DNA of 64,000 nt from Streptomyces violaceusniger (GCA_005405945.1 BJHW01000002.1:2170001-2234000), one strand, 5' to 3'; shown: positions 19,201 through 31,084, counted from the stretch's first letter. Numbers and translations are program-made. The notes: generated by a model from the sequence alone, not told the origin.

Positions 19201-22200
19201 CTTCGACTCGGCGATGACGGTGGAGCTGGCGACCCGGCTGCGGGCCGCCACCGGACTGCGGGTGCCCAACACCGTGCTGTTCGACCATCCGACGCCGGAC
19301 GCGTGCGCGGCCCATCTGGCCACACGGCTCACCGGCCCGGTGACCGGTGACACGTCGCAGGCGCCCCGCGCCGTTCCGGAGGACGACCCGGTGGTGATCG
19401 TGGGCATGGCCTGCCGCTACCCGGGCGGGGTGACCTCGCCGGACGAGCTGTGGGAACTGGTGTCAAGCGAGGCGGATGCCATTTCCGACCTGCCCGTCAA
19501 CCGGGGATGGGCGCCGGAGATGGCGGCCGGCCGGGCGGGCGGGTTCCTGTACGACGCGGACCGCTTCGACGCGGCGCTGTTCGGGATATCCCCGCGCGAG
19601 GCGGAAGCCATGGACCCGCAGCAGCGGCTGGCCCTGGAGATGAGCTGGGAGGCGGTGGAACGGGCTGGGATCGCTCCGTCGTCACTGCACGGCAGCGGGA
19701 CCGGGGTGTTCCTCGGGGCGATGGCCCAGGACTACGGTCCGCGGCTCCAGGACGGCTCCGGCGCCGCTGAGGGATATCTGCTGACCGGCACGTCGCCGAG
19801 CGTCCTGTCCGGCCGCGTCGCCTACGCACTGGGGCTGCGGGGGCCCGCGCTGACCGTGGACACGGCGTGCTCGTCGTCACTGGTGGCGCTGCACCTGGCG
19901 GCGCAGGCGCTGCGCGGCGGCGAGTGTTCCCTGGCGCTGGCCGGCGGTGTCACCGTGATGTCGGAACCGGGGATCTTCATGGAGTTCGCCCGGCAGGGCG
20001 GCCTGTCACCCGACGGCCGCTGCAAGGCGTACGCGGAGGCCGCGGACGGCACCGGCTGGTCCGAGGGAGTGGGCGTCCTGGTGCTGGAGAGGCTGTCGGA
20101 CGCGATCCGGGGCGGCCACCAGGTGCTGGCGGTGCTGCGCGGTTCCGCGGTCAACTCCGACGGGGCGTCGAACGGCCTGACCGCGCCCAGCGGCATCGCG
20201 CAGCGGCAGGTGATCGGCCAGGCCCTGTCCGGTGCCGGTCTGGCCCCGTCGGACGTGGACGCGGTGGAGGGGCACGGCACCGGTACCCGGCTGGGTGACC
20301 CGATCGAGGCCCAGGCGCTCCTCGCGACCTATGGACAGGACCGGGACCCGGACCGTCCGCTGCTACTGGGGTCGCTCAAGTCCAACATCGGGCACACCCA
20401 GGCCGCCGCCGGTGTCGCGGGCGTCATCAAGATGATCCTGGCGATGCGGCACGGCGTATTGCCCCGGACGCTGCATGTGGACGCGCCGTCGTCGCAGGTG
20501 GACTGGTCGGCCGGGGCGGTGGAACTGCTCACCGGGGCCACCCCGTGGCCGGCGGCCGAGCGGCCCCGCCGCGCGGGCGTGTCGTCGTTCGGGATCAGTG
20601 GCACCAACGCGCATGTGATCGTCGAACAGCCACCGGGGGATCGGCCTGATCGGCTCGCCGCGCGCCCACCGGCCGGGCCGCCGGCGAAGGTCCGGCCCGG
20701 TGTGGCGCCATGGCCGGTCTCGGCGCGTACCGAGGCCGCGCTGGACGCGCAGCTGGACCGGCTGGCCGCTTTTGTGGCCGACACCGGCGCTGCGGCACCG
20801 GACATCGGCTACTCCCTGGCCACGACACGCTCCGAGCTGGAGCACCGCGCCGTCCTCCTGGCCACGACGGACACCGCGGGGGACGTCGGCACACCGCCCC
20901 TGAAGGTGGCCGAGGGCATGGCCGGCGACCCCGGCCCGATGGCGCTGCTGTTCGCCGGTCAGGGCGCCCAGCGGCTGGGCATGGGGCGCGAATTGCACGG
21001 CCGGTACCCGGTGTTCGCCGCGGCGTGGAACGAGGTGTGCACGCTGCTGGACGGCGAGCTGGAACGGCCGCTGACCGAGGTGGTGTTCGGCGATGACGCG
21101 GAACCGCTGAACCGCACCGAATACGCCCAGCCCGCGCTGTTCGCCCTCGAGGTGGCCCTGTTCCGGCTGCTGGAGTCATGGGGAGTGGCGCCGGATCTGC
21201 TGATCGGGCATTCGGTCGGGGAGATCGCGGCGGCCCATGTGGCCGGGGTGCTGTCCCTGCCCGACGCGTGCACCCTCGTCGCCGCCCGCGGCCGGCTGAT
21301 GCAGGCGCTGCCGGAAGGCGGGGCCATGGTCGCGCTGCGGGCCACCGAGGACGAGGTGGCGCCGCTGCTCACCGGCTCCGCGGACCGGGTGGGACTCGCC
21401 GCCGTCAACGGCCCGGAGGCGGTGGTGGTGTCCGGGGCGGCCGACGCGGCGGAGGCGATCGCGGACCGGTTCGCCGCCGACGGCCGCAAGGTGACCCGGC
21501 TGCGGGTCAGCCACGCGTTCCACTCCCCGTTGATGGAGCCGATGCTGGAGGACTTCCGCGCGGTCGTCGAGGGCCTGGTCTTCGGTGAGCCGCGGACCCC
21601 GATCGTCTCGACGGTCACGGGTGAGCGGATCGACGCGGAGCGGATCCGTACCGCCGACTACTGGGTTCAGCACGTCAGGCTGACGGTGCGGTTCGCCGAC
21701 GCGGTCGGCGCCGCGGCACGGGCCGGTGCGCGCACCTTCCTCGAACTGGGCCCGGACGCCACGCTGTCGGTGCTGACGCAGGACGCCCTGCCTGATGTGG
21801 CGGACGTGGAAGCCGTGTCCCCGCTGGGCAAGGACCGCGGCGAGGAGTCCACGGCGGTGACGGCCGCCGCCCGGCTGTATGTGCGGGGCGTACCGATCCG
21901 GTGGGCCGAACTGTTCGCCGGTACCGGCGCGCGCCGGATCGCCCTGCCGACCTACGCGTTCCAGCGGGAGCGGTACTGGACCACGCCCGTCGCCGGCGCA
22001 TCGGCGACCGGTGCGGTCCCGGCGGGGCTCGGCGGTGTGGACCATCCGCTGCTCGGCGCGGTCGTGGAACTGCCCGAGACCGGTGGTCTGCTGTGCACCG
22101 GGCTGCTGTCGGCGGCGGCGCTGCCGTGGCTGGCCGACCATGGGGTGGCCGGGCAGGTGACCTTCCCCGGCGCCGGATTCGTCGAGCTGGCGATACGGGC

Positions 22201-25200
22201 GGGCGACGAGGCCGGCTGCGCCCTCGTCGAGGAGCTCATCCTGCACGCTCCGCTGGTGTTGTCCGGGCAGGACGACGGCGGGGTGCGGATCCAGGTGGCG
22301 CTCGGTGGCCCCGGCGACGACGGCCGGCGCACCCTGAGCATCCACTCGCGGCCCGTCCACGCGCCGGACGCGCCGTGGACGCGGCACGCCACCGGCACAC
22401 TTGCGCCGGGCGCATCCGCTGGCGCCGCCCATGACCGGCGGGCGTGGCCGCCCGCGGACGCCGTACCCGTCGATCTCGACGAGTTCTATGAGCGGCGGCG
22501 CGCCGCGGGGCCGGCCCACGCACCGGTGTTCCGGGCCGTCCGGGCGGTCTGGAGGGCCGGCGACGAGGTGCTGGCCGAGGTCGCGCTCCCCGAGGGGCTC
22601 GCCGACGAGGCCGACGCCTTCCGCCTCCATCCCGCACTGCTGGACGCGGCGCTGCACCTGGCCTCGCCGGCCGTGCTCGACGGCCCGGACGGCGGGTGGC
22701 TGCCGGCGATCTGGTCCGGGGTGTCCCTGCACGCCGTGGGCGCGTCGGTGCTGCGGGTGCGGATGAGCAGGACGGGCGACGACACGGTCACGCTGACCGC
22801 GTCCGACACCGCGGGCGGTCCGGTGGCGGCGGTGCGCACGCTGACGCTGCGTTCGCCGGACGTCCGCCCCCCGGCGGCCATGGTGGCGCGGCCGCTGCTG
22901 CGCCTGGATTGGCTGCCCGCCCCGGTGCCGGACACCGCGGGACACGATCCGGTGGCGGCCGGGGAGGCGGTGCTGGTCCCGGTCGCCGCGCCGGTCGGCG
23001 TGCCGGTGCCGGAGGCGGTCCGTACCGTCACCGCGTCCGTGCTCGACACACTGCGACGCCACCTGGACGCGGCCGACGCGGCCGAGGCCGGTGACGGCGA
23101 GCCCGCCCGGGTGGTGTTCGTGACCCGCGGAGCGGTGGCCACGGCACCCGGCGCGGCCCCGACGTGGTGGCGGCCGCGGTGTGGGGGCTGGTGCGATCGG
23201 CCCGTCAGGAGAGCCCCGGCCGGTTCGTCCTGCTCGATCTGGACCCCGCGGACGACGACGATCCGGTGTCGGCCGCCGCCACCGCGCTCCGCGCGGCGCC
23301 GGACCGTGATGAGCCCGAACTGGCGCTGCGCGACGGCGAGTTGCTGATCCCCCGGCTGGCCTCCGCCGACGCACCGGACCCGGCGGCACCGGACCCGGCG
23401 GCGCCGGACCCGGTGTGGGGCGGCGACGGCACCGTGCTGATCACCGGCGGCCTCGGCGGTCTCGGCGCGCTGATCGCCCAGCACCTGGTCACCGCGCACG
23501 GGGTGCGCCACCTGGTGCTGGCCGGCCGCCGGGGGCGGACACCGAGGGCGCCGGGGAACTGCTGGCCGAGCTGAGCGGGCGGGGCGCACGGGTGACCGCC
23601 GTCGCCTGCGATGTCTCCGACCGCGCGGCCGTCGCGGCCCTGCTGACGGCGATCCCGGACGAGCACCCGCTGACCGGTGTGGTGCATGCCGCCGGCGTGC
23701 TCGACGACGGACTGGTCGCGGCGCTGACTCCGGACCGGCTGGACACGGTGTTCCGCCCGAAGCTGGACGGCGCGTGGCATCTGCACGAGCTGACCCGTGA
23801 CCTGGATCTGAGCGCGTTCGTGGTGTTCTCGTCGGTGTTCGGCGTCCTCGGCAACGCGGGCCAGGCCGGTTACACCGCGGCGAACGCGTTCCTGGACGCG
23901 CTGGCGCGGCGGCGGACCGCCGAAGGGCTCGCGGGCCTGTCCATCGGCTGGGGGCCGTGGCCCCAGGACAGCGGGATGTCCGCCGCGCTGAGCGACGCCC
24001 AGCTGCGGCGGATCACCGAGGCCGGGCTGCCGACGCTCTCCGTCGATCAGGGGTTGGCCTGGTTCGACGCCGCGGGCGCGGTGGACGAGGCCGTCGTCGT
24101 CGCCGCACGCGTCGACCGGGCCGCCCTGCGCGCGCGGCACACCGTGCCCGCCGTCCTGCGCGGCTTGGCCCCCGCCGGAAACGCCCGCCGGGCCGCGGCC
24201 ACCGAGCGCGGCTCCGGCCTGCCGACCGGGCTGACGACCGACCAGGCCCGTGCCGCCCTGTCCCAGTTGGTGCGTGAGCAGGTGGCTTCGGTGCTCGGGC
24301 ACGCGGATCCCCTGGCGGTCGCGAACGGGCGGACGTTCAAGGACATGGGCTTCGACTCCCTGACCGCCGGCCAGTTGCGGAACGCGTTGAGGAAACGGAC
24401 CGGCCTGAGCCTGCCGTCGACCCTGGTCTACGATCACCCCACGCCCGACGCCCTGGCCGGCCATCTGTGGACCGAACTGTACGGCGGCGCCGACGAGCGA
24501 GCGGAGAGCGCCGGGCCGGCCCCGACCGCGGCGGCGGGCCCGACGGCCGGGGCGCCCGCTCCGGAGCCGATCGCGATCATCGGAATGAGCTGCCGGTTCC
24601 CCGGCCGGGTGCGCTCGCCCGAGCAGCTGTGGCAGCTGCTGGCCGAGGGCGTGGACGCCACATCCCCGCTGCCCGCCGACCGCGGCTGGGATCCGGGTGT
24701 GTACCACCCCGACCCGGACCGCACGGGCACGACCTACTCGGCGGCGGGCGGCTTCCTCGACGGCGCGGCCGAGTTCGACGCGGCGTTCTTCGGGATCTCC
24801 CCGCGCGAGGCCGCCGCGATGGACCCGCAGCAGCGGATACTGCTGGAGCTCGCCTGGGAGGCGTTCGAACGCGCCGGGATCGACCCCACGTCCCTGCGGT
24901 CCAGCATGACGGGCACCTTCGTCTCGGCGACCGCCCAGAGTTACGGCGCGGACGTGTCCGCGGACTCCGACGGATATCAGCTCACCGGCACCATCCCGAG
25001 CGTGCTGTCGGGCCGCCTCGCCTACCTGTTCGACCTGGGCGGACCGGCCGTGACGGTGGACACGGCCTGCTCGTCGTCCCTGGTCGCGCTGCACATGGCG
25101 TGCCAGTCGCTGCGCTCGGGGAGAGCACCCTCGCCCTCGCCGGCGGCGCCACCGTGCTGACCGGCTCCGACACCCTCGTCTCGCTGAGCAGGCACCGGGT

Positions 25201-28200
25201 CATGGCGCCCGACGGGCGGTGCAAGGCGTTCGCCGAGTCGGCGGACGGCATGGGCATCGCCGAAGGCGCCGGTCTGCTGGTGCTGGAGCGGCTGTCGGAC
25301 GCGGTCCGGCACGGCCACCGGGTGCTGGCCGTCGTCCGCGGATCGGCGGTGAACTCCGACGGCGCCTCCAACGGGCTGACCGCGCCGAGCGGTCCGGCCC
25401 AGCAGCGTGTCATCCGGCAGGCCCTGGCCAACAGCGGGCTGTCGGCATCCGATGTCGACGCGGTCGAGGCACACGGAACCGGCACCGCGCTGGGCGATCC
25501 GATCGAAGCCCATGCCCTGCTGGCCACCTACGGCCAGGACCGGGGCGGCAATCCGCCGCTGCTGGTCGGCTCGGTCAAGTCCAACATCGGACACACCCAG
25601 GTGGCGGCCGGTGTCGCGGGGGTCATCAAGATGGTGATGGCGATGCACCACGGCGAGCTGCCGAAGACGCTGCACGTCACCGAACCGTCCTCCCGCGTCG
25701 ACTGGGACTCGGGTGAGCTCAGGCTGCTGACCGAGGCCGCGCCCTGGCCCGATCTCGGCCGGCCGCGGCGGTGCGCGGTGTCGGCGTTCGGAATGAGCGG
25801 GACCAATGCCCACGCCATCCTGGAGCAGCCTCCGCGGCCCGCCGGGCGACCCCCGTTCGCGGATCCCGTGTGGGACGGGCCGGTGGCATGGCCGCTGTCC
25901 GGCAAGTCGGCCGCAGCGCTGCGCGCCCAGGCCGCGAAGCTGCTGGCACACCTGGACGACCACCCCGCACCGCACCTCGTGGACATCGGGTACTCACTGG
26001 CCACGACCCGTGCCGCGTTCGAGCACCGGGCGGTGCTGGTGGGCGACGACCGGGCGGCGCTGCGCGGTGGCCTGGCGGCCCTGGCCGAGGGCACCTCGTC
26101 GCCCGCCGTGGTGCGGGGCACGGCGTCCGAGCGCCGTGCGGTGGTCTTCGTGTTCCCCGGGCAGGACGCGGCATGGGCGGGGATGGCGGCCGAACTGCTC
26201 GATGTCTCCCCGGTCTTCGCCGACCGCGTCGCCGCGTGCGAGGCGGCCCTGGCCCCGTACCTCGACTGGTCGCCCACCGGTGTGCTGCGCGGCGAGTCCG
26301 GCGCTCCCTCGATGGACGGGCGGCCCGATGTGCTCCAGCCCGTGCTGTGGACGGTCATGGTCTCGCTCGCCGCACTCTGGCGCTCGTTCGGCGTCGAACC
26401 GGCCGCCGTGATCGGCCACTCCCAGGGCGAGGTCGCCGCCGCCTGCGTCAGCGGCGGTCTGTCGCTGGACGACGGTGCCCGCGTGGTGGCGCTGCGCAGC
26501 CGGCTCATCCACGAGCGCCTGTCCGGGCGCGGCGCGATGATGTCGGTGATGGCATCGCCTGAGCGGGTACGGGAGTTGCTGGACGGGGCGTCCGGCGCGG
26601 TGTCGATCGCGGCGGTCAACGGACCGAAGACGGTGACGCTCTCCGGCGATCCGGCAGCGCTCGACGAGGTCGAACGCCGCCTGTCCGCCGCCAGGATCAT
26701 GCGCTGGCGGCTGGCCGGGGTGGACTTCGCCGCCCACTCGGCGCATATCGACGAGATCGAGACAGAACTGCTCGAGCTGCTGGCGCCGGTGCGGCCCCGC
26801 CCGTCGGAGGTGCCGTTCTACTCCACGGTGACCGGCGACCGGCTGGACACCGAGGAGCTGGATGCCCGGTACTGGTGCCGGAACCTGCGGCAGACCGTGT
26901 CCTTCGCCGAGACGATGGCGGCTCTCGTACGCGAGGGCTATGGGGCCATGATCGAGGTCGGCCCGCATCCGGTGCTCGCGGTCGGCACCAGCGAGATCAT
27001 CGAGCACGCGGGCAGCCCGGCGGTCACCCTGGGCACCCTGCGCCGCGACGACGGCGGATGGGACCGTGTCCTTCGCGCGCTCGGGGAGGCCCATGCCCAC
27101 GGTGTGCCCGTCGACTGGACAGTGGCGCTGTCCGGCGGTCGCACGGTGGACCTGCCCACCTACGCCTTCCAGCACGAGACGTACTGGACCGCCCCGCCCG
27201 CCGCCACGCCAGTACTGGCCGACTCCGCCGACGAGCCGCTGTGGGACGCCGTGGGCCAGGGGGACGCTGCCGCGGTCGCCACACTGCTCCGCCTCGACGC
27301 CGAGCCCCCCGAGTACAAGGAGGCACTCGACGCGGTGCTCCCGGCGCTGTCGGCATGGCGCAGGCGGCAGGACGAGCACACCCTGACCAGCGCGCGGCGC
27401 TACCGGACGGTGTGGACACCCCTGCGGGTCCCCGCCGCCCCCGCGCTGACCGGAACCTGGCTGGTACTCACCGCCGATGGCATCGACGACGCCGATGTGG
27501 TGGCCGCGCTGACCGCACACGGCGCCCAGGTGCGCCGGCTGGTCCTCGACGGGGCCTGCACCGATCCCGAGGTGCTCGCGGCCCGGCTCGGTGACCTCGA
27601 CGGCACGGCCGGAGCACTGTCGCTGCTCGCGGCGGCCGAGGAGGCGGACCGCGGCGAGCCCGTACTGCCCGCCGGTCTGGCGCTGACCGTGTCGCTGATC
27701 CAGGCGCTGATGGGGGCCGGTGCCGAGCTGCCGCTGTGGGCGGTGACCCGTGGCGCGGTCTCGACCGGCCCGGCCGACCCGGTGCGCAACCCGCGGCAGG
27801 CGATGGTCCTCGGGCTCGGACACACCGTGGCCGTGGAGGCGCCATCGCTGCGCGGCGGGCTGGCCGACCTCCCTGAGCGGCTCGACCCCGAGGCGGCCGG
27901 GCGGTTCGCCGCGCTGCTCTCGGTGGGCCCGGAAGATGAACGGACGGCGGTGCGATCCTCGGGCGTCCTCGTACCGAGGCTGGAGCGGGCGGCGGCACCG
28001 GCCGACACGCCCGGCACCTGGACGCCCGGCGGCACCACCCTGGTGACGGGCGGCACCGGGACGCTGGGCGGCCGGGTCGCCCGCTGGCTGGCCCGGCAGG
28101 GAGCCGGGCACCTGGTGCTGATGAGCCGGAGCGGCCCTGCCGCACCGGGCGCGGCCGAACTGGCGGCGGAGCTGACCGCCCAGGGGACGAACGTCGAGGT

Positions 28201-30001
28201 GGTGCGGTGCGATGTGACCGACCGGACCGCCGTGGCCGCGGTGCTCGACCGGCTCTCGGCGGACGGCACTCCGGTGCGCGCGGTGGTGCACACGGCGGGT
28301 ACCCGCGCCCTCGGGCCACTCGGCACATCGGACCTCGCCCACGTCGCCGACGCGGTGGGCGCGAAGGTGGCGGGCGCCGCGCATCTCGACGAACTACTCG
28401 GCGACACCCTGGACGCCTTCGTACTCTTCTCGTCGCTGGCCGGTGTCTGGGGCATCGGCGACCACGGGGCACTCGCGGCCGCCGACGCGTATCTGGAGGC
28501 GCTGGCGGCAGAGCGCGGTACCCGCGGCGCCCGTGCGACGGCGATCTCCTTCAGCCCCTGGGAGGAGGCGCGCCCCCTGATGACCCGGCAGGACGGCGAG
28601 CATCTCATCCGCAGCGGGATGGCCTTCCTCGACGGCGACGTGGCGCTGGCCGGGCTCGCCCAGGCGCTGCACGAGCAGCGGACCGCGCTGACGGTCGCCG
28701 ACATCGACTGGGAGCGCTATCTCCCCGTCGTCACCGCGGCCGGCTCCCGCCCGTTCTTCGACGCGCTGCCGGAGGCACGGTCCCTCGCCGGGTCCACGGC
28801 CCTGAGCGGTGACGGCGGGTTCGCGGAGCGGCTGCGGAGCCTGTCGGCCGGGGAGCGGCGGAGGGACCTCCTCGACCTGGTGCGGAGCGAGACCGCCGTG
28901 GCACTCGGCCACTCGTCCGGCGAGGCGATCGGCGAGCACTCGGCGTTCCGCGACCACGGCATGGACTCGCTCGCGGCGATCGACCTGCGCAACCGGCTTG
29001 TCGCGGCGATGGGCAGGCCACTGCCCAGCACCGTCGTCCTCACCCACCCCACCCCGGCCGACCTGGCCGACCATCTCCTCGACCAACTCGCCGCGCCGCC
29101 GACGGAGGCCGGCGCCACCGGCGTCGACCCGGCGGCCGACCTGGTCACCCGGCTCCACCGCGACGCCGTGCGGACGGGCCGGCTGAACGAGGCCCAAACC
29201 CTGCTCCTCGACCTCGCCGCCCTCCGGCCCAAGAGCAGCGGGCCCCTCCCGCCCGCCGTGGACCGGCTCACCACCGGCAGCTCGGGCACCCATGTGGTCT
29301 GCGTGGCCCCCATCGTGCCCCTGACCGGACCCCACACCTACTACACGCTCGCCCAGGCGCTCCCCGGCGACTGGTCTGTCTCCTGCCTGACACCTACCGG
29401 CTTCCGCACCGACGAGGAACTGCCCGCCACCCGGGAAACACTCGTCGAAGGGCTGGCCCGAGCCGTGGTCGCGAGCACCGGCGGCGACACCACCGAGCCG
29501 GTGATCCTCCTGGGCACCTCGTCCGGCGGCATCCTCGCCCACGAGACCGCCCGCCATCTCGCGGAGCGCGGCACCCCCGTACGGGCGGTCGTCCTCGTGG
29601 ACACGTACATCCTGGAATCCCCCGCCGCCCGAGCGCTCCAACCCCACCTGTGGCACGGGCTGTACGAACGCGAGCACCTCACCGACGGCTACACCGCCGC
29701 AGATCTGTCCGCCTACGCCTGGATGGAACGGCTCCTGCACACCTGGACGCCCGTGCCGACCCCCTTCCCGACCCTGCTCCTGCGTGCCTCGGACCCCTTT
29801 CCGGCGCCGGACGGGACGGACCCGGTGCCGCCCGACTGGCAGACCGTCCTTCCGCACGTCTCCACCACCCTCACCACTTCGGGCGACCACTTCACCCTCA
29901 TCAACCAGCACGCCTCCGCTACCGCCGCCCACATCGCCGACTGGCTCACCGGGCAGGGGAGGGAAGCCAATCGTGGATTGCGAGATCAGCCATTCGGATA
30001 G
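16274..30001 (+). CDS. Modular type I polyketide synthase, loading module plus two extension modules plus TE
   Basis: After correcting six single-base losses, one frame of about 4577 codons runs from GTG 16274 (VSRNES, with GGGGGA upstream; ATG 16253 and GTG 16217 are alternatives) to TGA 30001. Domain order: KSQ-AT-ACP / KS-AT-DH-KR-ACP / KS-AT-KR-ACP-TE. No stop or start separates the modules, so the whole line is one protein. The breaks lie in G/C runs at 16788-16791, 17145-17147, 18566-18569, 23157-23160, 23531-23535 and 25118-25121, and adding one base in each restores conserved motifs. With the adjacent methoxymalonyl operon it should assemble and release a methoxylated triketide. It is transcribed alone, divergent from the 15958 gene. 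Confidence 0.88.
16325..19340 (+). other. PKS loading module: KSQ-AT-ACP
   Basis: The KS domain spans 16325-17585. Its active-site motif reads VVDTGQSSSLVAVHLAC, with Gln (codon 16816-16818) replacing Cys. This is the KSQ signature of decarboxylating loading modules. The His motifs VELHGTGTRVGDP and TNVGHLEGAAG are intact. The AT (about 17920-18965) has GHSQGEIAAAC (18188) and the YASH motif (18498-18509), the pattern for methylmalonyl-CoA. The ACP serine is in GFDSAMTVEL (codon 19208-19210). The predicted starter is propionyl, by decarboxylation of methylmalonyl-ACP. Confidence 0.85.
19384..24475 (+). other. PKS module 1: KS-AT-DH-KR-ACP
   Basis: KS (19384-20630) has TVDTACSSSLVALHL with Cys at 19868-19870. 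One His motif reads VEGHGTGTRLGDP rather than EAHGTGT. AT (20934-21985) has GHSVGEIAAAH and HAFH (21512-21523), the malonyl-CoA pattern. DH (22042-22870) keeps LADHGVAGQVTFPG (His) and FRLHPALLDAALH (Asp), but the usual YGPxFQG reads HAPVFRA. KR (about 22900-24130) has TGGLGGLG, the LDD motif HAAGVLDDGL (B-type) and an intact FSS...GYTAAN site. ACP Ser is in GFDSLTAGQL. There is no ER. The output is a delta-hydroxy or alpha,beta-unsaturated diketide. Confidence 0.82.
24565..29090 (+). other. PKS module 2: KS-AT-KR(inactive)-ACP
   Basis: KS (24565-25815) has VDTACSSSLVALHM, Cys at 25068-25070. AT (26138-27190) has GHSQGEVAAAC but VDFAAHSAHI (FAAH, 26726-26737) where YASH or HAFH is expected, and FPGQDAAWAGM instead of GQGAQW. 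Together with the adjacent pathway genes I infer methoxymalonyl-ACP as substrate. KR (about 27400-28720) keeps TGGTGTLGG and FSSLAGVWG, but the active-site Tyr is Leu (GDHGALAAADAYL, codon 28472-28474) and the Asn is Asp. Ketoreduction should therefore fail, leaving a beta-ketone. ACP Ser is in HGMDSLAAIDL. Confidence 0.8.
29230..29998 (+). other. PKS C-terminal thioesterase domain
   Basis: The last about 250 residues are an alpha/beta-hydrolase type I TE: HVVCVAPIVPLTGPHTYYTL, nucleophile elbow LLGTSSGGILAHETARHL (Ser in GxSxG), VVLVDTYI and the catalytic His in TTSGDHFTLINQHA. It offloads the chain by hydrolysis or lactonisation. With a delta-hydroxyl from module 1, a six-membered lactone is chemically plausible. 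Confidence 0.85.
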
Positions 30002-30010
30002 CCTGGCGAA

Positions 30011-30140
30011 ATGCTGACCGAAGTCACCGCGATCCGGTGTGTCACTTGCGGGAGGGCGGATCGCTGCCGGGCATCGTCGAGGCCGACGATCTGGGCACCT
30101 ACGTCATGAAGTTGCCCATCCAGGGCGTGGACCTGGGGCG
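30011..30140 (+). pseudogene. HipA-like kinase N-terminal fragment
   Basis: Ten bases after the PKS stop, ATG 30011 reads MLTEVTAIRCVT. After a one-base shift it continues LREGGSLPGIVEADDLGTYV then MKLPIQG. This is the N-terminus of Streptomyces HipA-like (SelO/PI4K-fold) kinases. The similarity ends at about 30140. It marks the end of the cluster and a recombination boundary. Confidence 0.5.
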
Positions 30141-30669
30141 ATGCGACTGCCTCTGCGGTTGACCTGCGCCGATGAGTTTTCAGTGTCTTTCAGAGGGGCG
30201 CCGCGTTATGCAGTCGATTCTCCCCAGGACTGCCTGGGCCGGGCGTGGGGCAGGGCCGGCCCAGGCAGAAGCCGTTGTCCGGCGCATCGAGGCCCAGGCC
30301 CGTCGCGCCCGTCGACACTTGGGCGGGGTCGCTGGCCCGAGAATGGTCCGGATCATGATCGATGCTGTTCTCCGGACCGGGTCCTTGCTTGAATGGACTT
30401 TCGCTCCTTGCGCTGCTTGGCGGCCGGCTTCGAAGAAGGCCACTACTGGTTGGCTGCTGCCGGGCGTCATGAGGCGGTCGAAGCCGGACGCGGCCTTGTC
30501 GTGACACACAACGCGCCGGGCTCTACCGGCCGAGGACCCGAGCGGGTGCCAAGCAGTGACCCGGACGAGTAGTTCAACGAGATCTTCGCCCGGCTCCCGT
30601 CGCACCGGGACCCAGCAGCCGCAGACCAAATGCCACAGCAGGACCGACCAGCACAGCCAGCCTGAGCAC
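30141..30669. other. No recognisable gene
   Basis: Both strands have open but conflicting frames without family motifs or ribosome sites. Confidence 0.4.
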
Positions 30670-31071
30670 ATGGATGCACTCGACGGTGGAGATGATCTGT
30701 ACCCGCTGGGGCGGGGGAGTTGGCCGCTGGTGGACTGGCTGGAGGAGATTGCTGCGGCGCTGGAGGAGGGCCGGCGTCTGCACCGGCCGGATGGAATGGA
30801 TGACAGGCACGACTGGCCGGTACTGACCGGCAGTTCGCCTGGCAAACAGAACGAGTTGAAGGAGCGGCAGTCGGCACTGGTCATGCCGGACAACGAGGAT
30901 GACGGGGCTCCGCCGAACAGGACAACGGTGGATCTGGACGGAGGAACTGCGGTCGTCCGGATGCCTCGCCTCGACCAATTGGAGACTCGTTCAACCTTGG
31001 CTTTCAACCTTCTGCCACTCGTGGCTGGTATCGATTGGCCCCGACGTCCCACGACGACTCGGCTGCAATGA
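30670..31071 (+). CDS. Hypothetical protein
   Basis: An open frame of 133 residues from ATG 30670. It is acidic and hydrophilic, with an amphipathic N-terminal part (PLVDWLEEIAAALEEGRRLH) and no membrane segment. No family is recognised and the ribosome site is weak. It sits between HipA and IS110 debris, so it may be part of a broken gene or a chance frame. Confidence 0.25.
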   Translation: MDALDGGDDLYPLGRGSWPLVDWLEEIAAALEEGRRLHRPDGMDDRHDWPVLTGSSPGKQNELKERQSALVMPDNEDDGAPPNRTTVDLDGGTAVVRMPRLDQLETRSTLAFNLLPLVAGIDWPRRPTTTRLQ

Positions 31072-31084
31072 GGAATCGCGCATG

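Noticed and set aside
21176..23389. 737-codon open frame on the minus strand inside the PKS
   Set aside because: It mirrors the PKS codon pattern, has no family motifs and lies wholly over conserved KS-AT-DH sequence. It is a high-GC shadow frame.
22870..23420. Possible enoylreductase domain in module 1
   Set aside because: The stretch between DH and the KR cofactor loop is the size of the KR structural subdomain, and no ER NADPH motif (HAAAGGVG type) is present.
25994..28384. 796-codon open frame on the minus strand opposite module 2
   Set aside because: Same reason: antisense of AT2/KR2, with Arg/Gly/His-rich low-complexity translation and no start signals.
16253..30001. Several separate PKS proteins
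   Set aside because: The apparent gene ends fall inside conserved domains, not between modules, and each is repaired by one base in a G/C run. No stop-start pair occurs at ACP/KS borders.
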